From JBNPEO01 sp050490315 (lineage in GTDB: Bacteria; Actinomycetota; Actinomycetes; Actinomycetales; Micrococcaceae): a stretch of 64,000 bases of DNA. Positions 16,836 to 24,567 of this stretch are shown one piece after another. The stretch's first letter is position 1. Each line of letters starts with the position of its first letter. Made by a program: the position numbers and the translations under genes. The DNA is taken from the NCBI RefSeq assembly GCF_050490315.1, contig NZ_JBNPEO010000001.1, positions 248,001-312,000 on the forward strand, read 5' to 3'. Under the pieces are notes generated by a model that ran no database searches, had not been told where the DNA came from, and worked only from the letters and a program-made list of their open reading frames with translations.

Positions 16836-17004
16836 GGCTTGAGTACTGCTGGCGGGTGCGGGTGTGGTGCTCAGTAAGTATTGCAGGGTCTTGCAGGGCA
16901 GCAGAAGACGCGGCCAAGTCCACATTACTGCCCAGAACGTACACGCGGGACGAACGGGCCTGAGCGCCAAGAGCATTCACCTTGACGTAGATCACACCGC
17001 GTGG

Positions 17005-17026
17005 ATATTCTGAACGAACGGTCAGT
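17005..17026. promoter_or_regulatory. Putative PaaR operator upstream of paaA
   Basis: The right half (CG..CGGTCAGT) fits the recalled PaaR half-site perfectly; the left half (ATATTCTGAACG) is degenerate. The core GAACGAACGGTCAGTAA is almost the same as at the paaZ site. It lies 66 bp before the paaA ATG. Confidence 0.7.
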
Positions 17027-17091
17027 AATTAATTCCCCGTCCGATGAAGCCGCTTTGTGGCTGATGGACTGCCGTTCTCCGAGGAGTTGCC

Positions 17092-18066
17092 ATGGCGACA
17101 CAGCAGGGCCCCACCACACCCACACCCGAGCAGGCCCACTTTGATCACTTGATGGCCACTGACTCCCGGGTTGAGCCGCGCGACTGGATGCCGGATGCCT
17201 ACCGCAAGACTCTGCTCCGACAGATTTCTCAGCACGCGCATTCGGAGATTATTGGCATGCAGCCGGAGTCGAACTGGATTAGCCGGGCCCCAAGCCTCAA
17301 GCGCAAAGCGATCCTGATGGCGAAGGTTCAGGATGAGGCTGGCCATGGGTTGTACTTGTATTCGGCCGCTGAAACATTGGGCCAGAACCGGGATCAGATG
17401 ATGGATGCGCTGATCTCTGGCAAGGCGCGGTATTCGAGCATTTTTAATTACCCGGCGCGCACGTGGGCGGATATGGGTGCGATCGGCTGGCTGGTTGATG
17501 GGGCTGCGATCTGCAATCAGGTGCCGTTGTGCCGAGCGAGTTATGGACCCTACGGCCGTGCGATGGTGCGCGTTTGTAAGGAAGAATCGTTCCACCAGCG
17601 TCAGGGTTTTGAAATCCTGCTTGAGCTGGCAAACGGCACCTCGGCGCAGAAGCGGATGGCCCAGGATGCGGTGAACCGTTGGTACGCGCCGTCGCTGATG
17701 ATGTTCGGCCCGCCGGATGATGATTCGCCCAATTCGCGCCAGTCTATGGCCTGGAACATCAAGCGTTTCTCCAATGATGAGCTGCGACAGCGCTTTGTGG
17801 GAATGATGGTGGAGCAGGTCAAGGCGCTCGGCCTGACGCTCCCGGACCCAGATATCCGCTTCAACGAGGACACCAAGAAGTGGGAACACGGGCCGCTGGA
17901 TTGGGAAGAGTTCAAGGAAGTGCTTGCTGGCCGTGGGCCGTGTAATGCGCAGCGCCTTGAGCGTCGCCGGCAAGCGCACGACGACGGCGCTTGGGTCCGT
18001 GAGGCAGCCGCGGCTTATGCGCAGAAACAGTCAGCTAAAGCAGCCTTGCAGGAGGCGGCAGCGTGA
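17092..18066 (+). CDS. paaA: 1,2-phenylacetyl-CoA epoxidase, catalytic subunit PaaA
   Basis: Diiron oxygenase subunit that epoxidises the ring of phenylacetyl-CoA using O2, with PaaC as structural partner. In 324 residues the iron-ligand pairs are visible in KVQDEAGHGLYLY and CKEESFHQRQGFE of the ferritin-like bundle, and the N-terminus (EPRDWMPDAYRKTLLRQISQHAHSE) is typical. ATG 17092 follows GAGGAG. First gene of paaABCDE, which overlap one another by 1-4 bases, and preceded by a PaaR-like operator. Confidence 0.97.
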   Translation: MATQQGPTTPTPEQAHFDHLMATDSRVEPRDWMPDAYRKTLLRQISQHAHSEIIGMQPESNWISRAPSLKRKAILMAKVQDEAGHGLYLYSAAETLGQNRDQMMDALISGKARYSSIFNYPARTWADMGAIGWLVDGAAICNQVPLCRASYGPYGRAMVRVCKEESFHQRQGFEILLELANGTSAQKRMAQDAVNRWYAPSLMMFGPPDDDSPNSRQSMAWNIKRFSNDELRQRFVGMMVEQVKALGLTLPDPDIRFNEDTKKWEHGPLDWEEFKEVLAGRGPCNAQRLERRRQAHDDGAWVREAAAAYAQKQSAKAALQEAAA

Positions 18067-18374
18067 GCGAGCAAAACCCAACCCCACTCCACCATCAGGG
18101 CTGGGCGTTGTGGGAGGTGTTTGTCCGTTCCAGCCGCGGATTGAGCCATGTTCATGCTGGTTCTTTGCACGCTCCTGATGCTGAGATGGCCTTGCGGAAT
18201 GCTCGGGATTTGTACACACGCCGAAATGAAGGTGTGTCCATTTGGGTGGTCCCAGCTGAGGCAATCGCCTCGAGTGACCCGGACTCTAAGGGCGCGTTTT
18301 TTGAGTCGCCGCAGAGCAAGGACTACCGCCATGCCACGTATTACACCAAGAGCGAAGGAGTGAAGCACCTGTGA
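18063..18374 (+). CDS. paaB: 1,2-phenylacetyl-CoA epoxidase subunit PaaB
   Basis: A 103-residue small subunit; in E. coli PaaB bridges the PaaAC core. WEVFVRSSRGLSHVHAGSLHAPDAEMALRNARDLYTRR is the family's hallmark (given here in two parts: up to HVHAG and from SLHAPDAE), ending with SIWVVPAEAI. The GTG start overlaps the paaA stop by four bases (GTGA). No catalytic residues are expected. Confidence 0.95.
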   Translation: MSEQNPTPLHHQGWALWEVFVRSSRGLSHVHAGSLHAPDAEMALRNARDLYTRRNEGVSIWVVPAEAIASSDPDSKGAFFESPQSKDYRHATYYTKSEGVKHL

Positions 18375-19255
18375 GTGAGAGCAACGCCACCGCAACGCGC
18401 ATCACTCCCGGCAACGCCCTGCGCCCGGAGGACATCGCCCTCGACGTCGCCACTGGTCACGCCAAACCAAACACCACGGTGGCCGAGTTCGCGCTGCGCC
18501 TGGGTGATGACGCACTGATTTTGGCGCAGCGTTTGAGCCATTGGATTTCCCGGGCACCGGAGCTCGAGGAAGACGTGGCGCTGGGAAATATTGCCTTGGA
18601 CGAACTGGGCCATGCGAGATCGTTCCTCACGTACGCTGGCGCAGGGCTCCCAGATCAAACAGGCAAAACAGGAAAGCCTCGCACCGAGGACGATTTAGCG
18701 TACTTCCGTGGCGAGGATGAGTTCCGGTCCTGCCATTTGGTGGAGCAGCCTAATGGCGATTTTGCTGTGACGATTGCCCGGCAGTTTGTGCTGAGTTTTT
18801 ACCAGTTTGAGCTGTACAGGCGCCTGGCGGATCCAGCAAAATGCGCTGACGCCACCATTGCAGCCATTTGTGCCAAGGCCGTTAAAGAGGTGGATTATCA
18901 CCGCGATCACAGTGTTCAGTGGGTTCTACGTTTGGCTCTTGGCACCGAGGAATCCAGGCGCCGCATCATCAAGGGCCTGGACTTGGTGTGGCCCTACGTG
19001 GCTGAGCTGTTTCAAGAGGACCAGCTCATCCAAGACCTCGAAGCAGCGAACGTCATCCCGCAGAACCTGTTCACCAGCGTTCGTGAGGACTTCTGCCAGC
19101 TCACCGGAAACGTGCTCCAAGAAGCCGAACTCGAGGTCCCGGATGTCCAGCAAAATCCGGGGGGCGGAAGGCACGGCCAGCACTCGGAACACTTGGGATA
19201 CATTTTGGCTGAGATGCAGGTTCTGGCTCGTGAACACCCTGGAGCGGTGTGGTGA
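18371..19255 (+). CDS. paaC: 1,2-phenylacetyl-CoA epoxidase subunit PaaC
   Basis: A 294-residue ferritin-fold subunit that pairs with PaaA but does not hold the catalytic diiron site. Motifs: GDDALILAQRLSHWISRAPE, DIALDELGHARSFLTYA-type sequence, and EVDYHRDHSVQWVLRLALGTEESRR, split between helices. The GTG start overlaps paaB by four bases. Full length, no sign of decay, in contrast with paaG at the end of the operon. Confidence 0.96.
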   Translation: MSESNATATRITPGNALRPEDIALDVATGHAKPNTTVAEFALRLGDDALILAQRLSHWISRAPELEEDVALGNIALDELGHARSFLTYAGAGLPDQTGKTGKPRTEDDLAYFRGEDEFRSCHLVEQPNGDFAVTIARQFVLSFYQFELYRRLADPAKCADATIAAICAKAVKEVDYHRDHSVQWVLRLALGTEESRRRIIKGLDLVWPYVAELFQEDQLIQDLEAANVIPQNLFTSVREDFCQLTGNVLQEAELEVPDVQQNPGGGRHGQHSEHLGYILAEMQVLAREHPGAVW

Positions 19256-19809
19256 TGGTGGTCAACGGCTCGGCCACAATCCCCGCTCCAGCGCAACACC
19301 AGTCGGCTCAGGCCAAGGCCTGGGCGCTCGCGGCCACTGTCACCGACCCGGAAATTCCCGTGCTCACTATTGAGGACTTGGGCATTTTGCGTGCCGTGGA
19401 CTTGGTGGACTGCGGCACCATCACCCCTACCGTTCGGGTGACCATCACACCCACGTATTCGGGTTGCCCGGCCATGGACGCCATCCGCGATGATCTAAAA
19501 AACGCCTTCAGTAAAGCGGGTTACCCCAGCCTTGACGTCCGCTTGGTGCTCTCGCCAGCATGGACCACGGATTGGATGAGTGAGGCTGGCCGAACCAAGT
19601 TGGCGGCGTACGGAATCGCGCCACCCACCGGAAAAACCGCCAACGGATTCACTCAAGCTGGCCCCATCCGCCTGCAACTGGCCGTGAAATGCCCACAGTG
19701 CTCCTCGCTCAACACCAAGGAGCTCTCCCGTTTTGGCTCCACATCCTGCAAGGCGCTTTACGTGTGCAAGGACTGTGCTGAGCCGTTCGATTACTTCAAG
19801 GTTTTGTGA
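19255..19809 (+). CDS. paaD: PaaD, iron-sulfur assembly protein for the epoxidase
   Basis: About 184 residues. An N-terminal MIP18-type domain (VTDPEIPVLTIEDLGILR, with GCPAMDAI around the conserved Cys) and a C-terminal zinc ribbon CPQC...CKALYVCKDC. PaaD is needed for maturation or activity of the complex rather than catalysis. ATG 19255 overlaps the paaC stop by one base; GTG 19252 and 19249 are also in frame, so the exact start is open. Confidence 0.92.
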   Translation: MVVNGSATIPAPAQHQSAQAKAWALAATVTDPEIPVLTIEDLGILRAVDLVDCGTITPTVRVTITPTYSGCPAMDAIRDDLKNAFSKAGYPSLDVRLVLSPAWTTDWMSEAGRTKLAAYGIAPPTGKTANGFTQAGPIRLQLAVKCPQCSSLNTKELSRFGSTSCKALYVCKDCAEPFDYFKVL

Positions 19810-19817
19810 GGATTGGG

Positions 19818-21032
19818 ATGACCACCACCGATTCCGCGGCCGGCCGCCGTCGTGCTGCTTTTCATTCTTTGTCCGTTAAAGAGGTCCGCAGACTGACTGA
19901 GGACGCCATTGAGGTAGCCTTCCGAGTCCCCGCGGACCTGGCCGGTCAGTATGACTATTTGCCGGGCCAGTATGTGGCGCTCCGCACCGATTTAGCGCAC
20001 GACGACGGTGCGGTGCGCGAGGTGCGTCGTAGCTATTCGATTTGTGCGGAACCCCGTAGTTTTGCTGACGGGTCCGCGGAAATTCGGGTGGCAATCAAAA
20101 AGGATTTGGGCGGTTTGTTTTCCACCTGGGCTAACGCTGAATTGCAGCCGGGTTACCGTTTGGACGTGATGAGCCCTATGGGTGCCTTCATTTCTCAGCA
20201 CGGGAGTGACGGGCAGGACGTGCAGCACAATGTGTTGAACTCCATGAATCACCCGGAGGATCTGGCCACCAGAAACGGCCCCAGCGGCACTTTTGTGGCG
20301 ATCGCTGCAGGCTCGGGAATTACTCCGGTGATCGCGATAGCCCGGACCCTTTTGGCGGCCAATCCCCACAATCGTTTTGACCTGGTTTATGCGAACAAGT
20401 CCGCCATGGACGTGATGTTCCTTGAAGAGCTGGCGGATCTAAAGGACAAATATCCGGCTCGGGTGGCGTTGCATCATGTGCTCTCACGGGAGCAGCGGAT
20501 TGCGCCGTTGATGACTGGCCGGATTGATGCTGAGAAGCTTGAACAGTTGTTGGGCACAGCCATCCACACGCAGGACGTGGACGAGTGGTTCTTGTGTGGG
20601 CCCTTTGAATTGGTGCAGTTGTGCCGGGATGCGTTGGCGGCGCGGGGGGTCTCGCCCGGGCATGTGCGTTTTGAGCTGTTTAGCACTGGCCGCCCGGACC
20701 GTCCGGAGGGACAACAGGGCAGCCGTGTGGTGGCCAAGGAACAGGACGAGACCTACAAAATCACTTTCACTTTGGACGGCTTGCAGGGCGAGGTGGCTAG
20801 CCCGGTTCACGCCCGCGAATCCATTCTGAACGCCGCTCTGAGAGTCCGCCCGGATGTCCCTTTTGCTTGTGCAGGAGGAGTGTGCGGCACGTGCCGGGCG
20901 AAGGTCACGGCTGGGAGTGTGGACATGGAGGAGAACTACGCACTTGAGCCAGACGAACTGGAAAAGGGCTACGTTTTGACCTGCCAAGCCCGCCCCACCA
21001 CACCCGCCGTCACAGTTGATTACGACGTCTAA
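19818..21032 (+). CDS. paaE: 1,2-phenylacetyl-CoA epoxidase reductase PaaE
   Basis: NADPH-dependent reductase that feeds electrons to PaaA: an N-terminal FAD domain (RRSYSICAEP), a nucleotide domain (GSGITPVIAIARTLL) and a C-terminal plant-type 2Fe-2S ferredoxin with CAGGVCGTCRAKV and a final LTCQA. About 404 residues. ATG 19818 follows GAGG by six bases; the GTG at 19806 overlapping paaD is an alternative. Includes an extra loop of about 20 residues around residue 130 that I do not recall in E. coli PaaE. Confidence 0.95.
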   Translation: MTTTDSAAGRRRAAFHSLSVKEVRRLTEDAIEVAFRVPADLAGQYDYLPGQYVALRTDLAHDDGAVREVRRSYSICAEPRSFADGSAEIRVAIKKDLGGLFSTWANAELQPGYRLDVMSPMGAFISQHGSDGQDVQHNVLNSMNHPEDLATRNGPSGTFVAIAAGSGITPVIAIARTLLAANPHNRFDLVYANKSAMDVMFLEELADLKDKYPARVALHHVLSREQRIAPLMTGRIDAEKLEQLLGTAIHTQDVDEWFLCGPFELVQLCRDALAARGVSPGHVRFELFSTGRPDRPEGQQGSRVVAKEQDETYKITFTLDGLQGEVASPVHARESILNAALRVRPDVPFACAGGVCGTCRAKVTAGSVDMEENYALEPDELEKGYVLTCQARPTTPAVTVDYDV

Positions 21033-21064
21033 GAAGACGTCGAAGAACAGGTGAGGGCCAGGGC

Positions 21065-21363
21065 ATGATTAAACTTTCCATTGCGGATTCGGTGGCTGAA
21101 ATCTGCCTCAACGCGCCACACAAGTTGAACTCTCTCGCCGAGGTGGACCTGAAGAATTTGGCAAAGGCGTACGACGACGCCGCTGCCGCCGCCGAACGTG
21201 GTCACGTGCGGGCGCTGCTGTTGCACGGAGCCGGGCGCGCCTTTTGTGCTGGCCGTGACATTTCCGAGGTGGACGCGGCAAAGATGCAGTGAGCCAGGGC
21301 CTTTTTAGCCGAGCCATGCCCGCCGCATTCCAAGAAAAGCGGCAGCCCCGCTTCAAGGGATAA
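21065..21363 (+). pseudogene. paaG: Enoyl-CoA hydratase/isomerase remnant with internal deletion
   Basis: The ATG at 21065 opens a normal crotonase N-terminus (KLSIADSVAEICLNAPHKLN ... FCAGRDISEVD), but the frame stops at 21292 after 75 residues. In another frame, the last bases before 21361-21363 encode FQEKRQPRFKG and a stop, the usual C-terminal tail of PaaF/PaaG-type hydratases. About 170 residues, including the second oxyanion-hole segment and catalytic acids, are missing. The same two-ended remnant pattern is seen in paaK. It lies in the position where a paaG follows paaE. As read it cannot be active. Confidence 0.8.
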
Positions 21364-21365
21364 AC

Positions 21366-24041
21366 CTACCCAGCACCCAAACGGGCCAACAGTTGCGCCC
21401 GGGACTTCACGCCCAGCTCCTTGTACACCTTGGTGAGCCGCACTTCAACGGTTCGGACAGAGAGGAAGAGCTCGTCCGCAATTTCCTTGTTCCGGTAACC
21501 GGCCATCACTAGTTCCACCACTTGGCGCTGCGTCTCCGGCATCTTGAGTAGCAGGTGCGCCTGTAGGTCACCATCGGGTAGCGGTTCTTGATGGTCCAGG
21601 ATGTCCGCCCAGAGCGGCAGGCCAATGTCCGTGAAGGACATTTGAGCCGCATGGATGAGCTGCCGGGCGCGTGAGTCCTTGCCGAGTTCGGAGAGCCGTT
21701 GGGCAAAAATTGCCAGGGTGATGGCGTGATCGTATTCTGAATCAGACTCGGTGAAAGCGCTCAGAGCCTCTTCAAAAGCAGCTATAGATGCTTCGCCGTC
21801 CTGTAGTACTGCACGGCACCGTAATACTGCCAGCTGGGCCCACCGTGAAGGGGTCCGTGCTGCACGTTCTTCAAATTCAGCCATCACTTCTTTGGCTTCA
21901 CGCACGTCACCCACCCGGACCAGAGCCTCCACAAGGTCTGGTTCAAAGCGCATCAGTTGCGGGTTGCGCAAGTGCATACCGGTCTGTTGGCAACGGCGCA
22001 GGTACACGAGTGCCTCATCCACGTCTCCGGCGCGCAAGTTGAAGGAGCCTCGGCGGGCGTCCACCAGGCCGTTGACTTCGATGTTCCGGCGGCCTTGGCT
22101 ATAGCGGACGGAGGCCAAGTAGGCTTCGGCGGCGAGTTCTTGTTCGCCGATTTCAAACCAGTACCAGGAGGTATTGACGGCCATAGTGTGCCGGAAAACA
22201 TCCGGCTCATCTGACTTGATCACGGAGGCCATTTCCATCAGCGCCACCCCGTGGTTGCCGGCCCTGCGTTCTAGTTCAATGCGCTCTAGACGAGCGATCG
22301 CGGACCAAAGCGGGCTGAGTTTTCCTTGCTGGTGAAAGAGGGAATCCAGTAGTGACCGGCCTTCGTCGAAATTCTCAGCCATGTAGCAAGCTCGGGCGAA
22401 GTTGACCACGGCGAAGGGCACCCACATGCTGGGGTCGTGGACGTTCTGGCAGACGCGGCCCAGCTCTTGCACAGCAGTGGTGGGGACCACCGGGGCCACT
22501 CCAAGGTCTAGTGCATTGATCAGGGCTTCGATGGAATCGGCCAGAACCGCAACGATTTTTGAGCTTATTCCGGGCATGGCACGGGCGGATTTGAGTGCTC
22601 GGCGAGCTGCGTCCAATTCCCAACGGTCGGTGTGTAGGGAGGCAACGGCTAAGACCAAACCCGTGGCCAGTTCGCGGCCGCCGTCGGACTCTTGTTCAGT
22701 GGTGGAGCGGGCAACGTTGCTGAGGACGCGCTGGGTGAGGAAGTACTCGCAGGCGATTTGCAGACCGGTGATTCGCAAAGGAAGGTCTCCGCTGCTGCGC
22801 AGTAACTGGGCCCGGCCAGCGAAGGTGCGGGCGAGTTCTATTTCGCCTTGGGCAAGGAGTGTTTCGCCCAGAACCACAAGGTCCTCACAGTCTTCGTCAG
22901 CGGCGGGGCCCAGGATGGAGGCGCGTTCGGTGAACTCGATGCCTTCGCGGACAAATCCCATGGAAATCAGTTCGGCACTGGTTTTGCGTAGGCTGCGGGC
23001 CGTTTCGGTGCTGAAGTCGCTGAAACTTTGGTGCCATTGTTTCAGTGGCTGGATGGAATGTTCTGCCAGAGTTGCGTGAATATGGGTTCGCAGTTCCGGG
23101 TCAAGGGACCAGTACAGTGCTGACCTCAAGGCTGGCTGGGTAATACGGATTCCTTCACCTAAGTGACCTGCTAGCCCGGCGGCGAGGAGCTCGGTCACTG
23201 CAGAGTAGCTCTTGGGGAGAGCGAGTTTGAGCGTGGCCACTCTGATACCTGGAGCGGTGGACATCCAAGTGAGGACTTCTTTGGACGCGGCGCTGTGCGG
23301 TTCCAGTTGCCGGAGGAGTTTCGCCGCGGTTGCGGCGTCTTGGCGTAGCGGCAGAGAGAGCGGGTGGCGGCCGTCTAGTTGGGTGACGTCTAGGCTGCGC
23401 AGAGCCTTAAGCAGTGCCCCGGGGTTTCCGTCCACAGAGTCCACCAGCATCCGAAGCACACCGGTGTCCACGTTGGATGGCGCCTCGGAAATAGCTAGTT
23501 CCATCATGAGGGTGCGCGAGAGCGGTTGCAGGTCTAGGGTGCGGATGCCGTGCAGTGGCCCGGTTCCACAAATTTCTTGGACTGAGGCAACAATCCACAC
23601 ACCGGTTCCGGCAAGACGGCGCATCACGTATCCCATGACTTGCAGGGTTTGCGGATCGGCGAGGTCTAGATCGTCAATGAGGACTACTCGGGGACCGGAG
23701 TTTTGGGCCACCATCGAATCCACAATGTGCTGGCCGAGGGCCAGGAGTTCATCGGAGGTGGGGGCCTCCCCGCCGGGGGATACACGTCCCAGGCCGTTGC
23801 TTGAGGGTAAGGCGCCACCGGCGGTGAGGGTAAAAAGGCCGGACAGTGGCTCGGCACCGTGGGTGGGGCCAGCGGACATCATTGTCGCGGGTGCCTCGGA
23901 CGCCTCGGAAACTTGGCCCAGTAGGCGGGTTCTTCCGCTGCCAGTGGGTCCGTGAACCAATAGAGCATTTTCTCGAGGGCGTTGGATCAGCGCCTTAATA
24001 TTCTCGAATTCTCGTCGTCGGGTTTGAACAGATCTGTGCAC
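21366..24041 (-). CDS. Large ATP-binding LuxR-family regulator (LAL type)
   Basis: An 891-residue transcriptional activator-like protein: an N-terminal NTPase with Walker A GPTGSGRT (31-38) and Walker B VVLIDDLD (120-127), a long middle of helical repeats (TPR-like, about 350-800) and a C-terminal LuxR helix-turn-helix (MPETQRQVVELVMAGYRNKE, then IADELFLSVRTVEVRLTKVYKELGVKSR). LAL regulators bind inducers through the repeats and activate catabolic or secondary-metabolite operons. It is divergent from the adhesin/polysaccharide operon with a 526-bp gap, so that operon is the likeliest target. The GTG start at 24041 is tentative. Confidence 0.9.
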   Translation of the reverse strand: MHRSVQTRRREFENIKALIQRPRENALLVHGPTGSGRTRLLGQVSEASEAPATMMSAGPTHGAEPLSGLFTLTAGGALPSSNGLGRVSPGGEAPTSDELLALGQHIVDSMVAQNSGPRVVLIDDLDLADPQTLQVMGYVMRRLAGTGVWIVASVQEICGTGPLHGIRTLDLQPLSRTLMMELAISEAPSNVDTGVLRMLVDSVDGNPGALLKALRSLDVTQLDGRHPLSLPLRQDAATAAKLLRQLEPHSAASKEVLTWMSTAPGIRVATLKLALPKSYSAVTELLAAGLAGHLGEGIRITQPALRSALYWSLDPELRTHIHATLAEHSIQPLKQWHQSFSDFSTETARSLRKTSAELISMGFVREGIEFTERASILGPAADEDCEDLVVLGETLLAQGEIELARTFAGRAQLLRSSGDLPLRITGLQIACEYFLTQRVLSNVARSTTEQESDGGRELATGLVLAVASLHTDRWELDAARRALKSARAMPGISSKIVAVLADSIEALINALDLGVAPVVPTTAVQELGRVCQNVHDPSMWVPFAVVNFARACYMAENFDEGRSLLDSLFHQQGKLSPLWSAIARLERIELERRAGNHGVALMEMASVIKSDEPDVFRHTMAVNTSWYWFEIGEQELAAEAYLASVRYSQGRRNIEVNGLVDARRGSFNLRAGDVDEALVYLRRCQQTGMHLRNPQLMRFEPDLVEALVRVGDVREAKEVMAEFEERAARTPSRWAQLAVLRCRAVLQDGEASIAAFEEALSAFTESDSEYDHAITLAIFAQRLSELGKDSRARQLIHAAQMSFTDIGLPLWADILDHQEPLPDGDLQAHLLLKMPETQRQVVELVMAGYRNKEIADELFLSVRTVEVRLTKVYKELGVKSRAQLLARLGAG

Positions 24042-24567
24042 ACATACCCCATATACCGTTATGCCGTCTGCGTCGCTGGATGCGGCCGCGACTTTTCACG
24101 CTGCATTTGTTATAGGACCTCGCATCTCCGCCCGGATTGGACGGGTTCAGCGTTGCGGTGAGTCTCCTTGCCGAGATTCCCATAGCCGCAGCGGCACAGT
24201 TCCCGCGGTGCCGGAACTGTATGAATACTAGCGAGCCTTTCTGAGCGTGGAGCCGGTTCTTTATCTCCGTGTGGTTAACCGCACGTGATTGCCCACACGG
24301 CCTCTGTAAAGAGTACGCACGCTGCCACATTAATCAGGTGGTTATCCGCAGTTACGTTGGCGATATCCACATTTTTTCCCAACCGGCACAACGGCATCCA
24401 TACGCTGGATAAACCAGTTGCCCGGACACAAGCTGAGCTTCTGGATCTGATCCCAGCCCGTGTGGCAGGGCATACATCAGGAACAGCGGAGCCGTACGTC
24501 ATTACCCGAATATGGACCGCAATCCGGCGCAGAGGTGCGCATTTCCCATATTTCGAAAGTTTCCACG
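24042..24567. promoter_or_regulatory. Divergent intergenic region, LAL regulator and adhesin operon
   Basis: A 526-bp stretch without a convincing gene; the open frames in it lack family features and ribosome-binding sites. It is less GC-rich than its surroundings. One imperfect inverted repeat, GTGGTTATC...GATATCCAC (about 24339-24371), could be a regulator site. No clear -35/-10 pair was identified. Confidence 0.4.
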
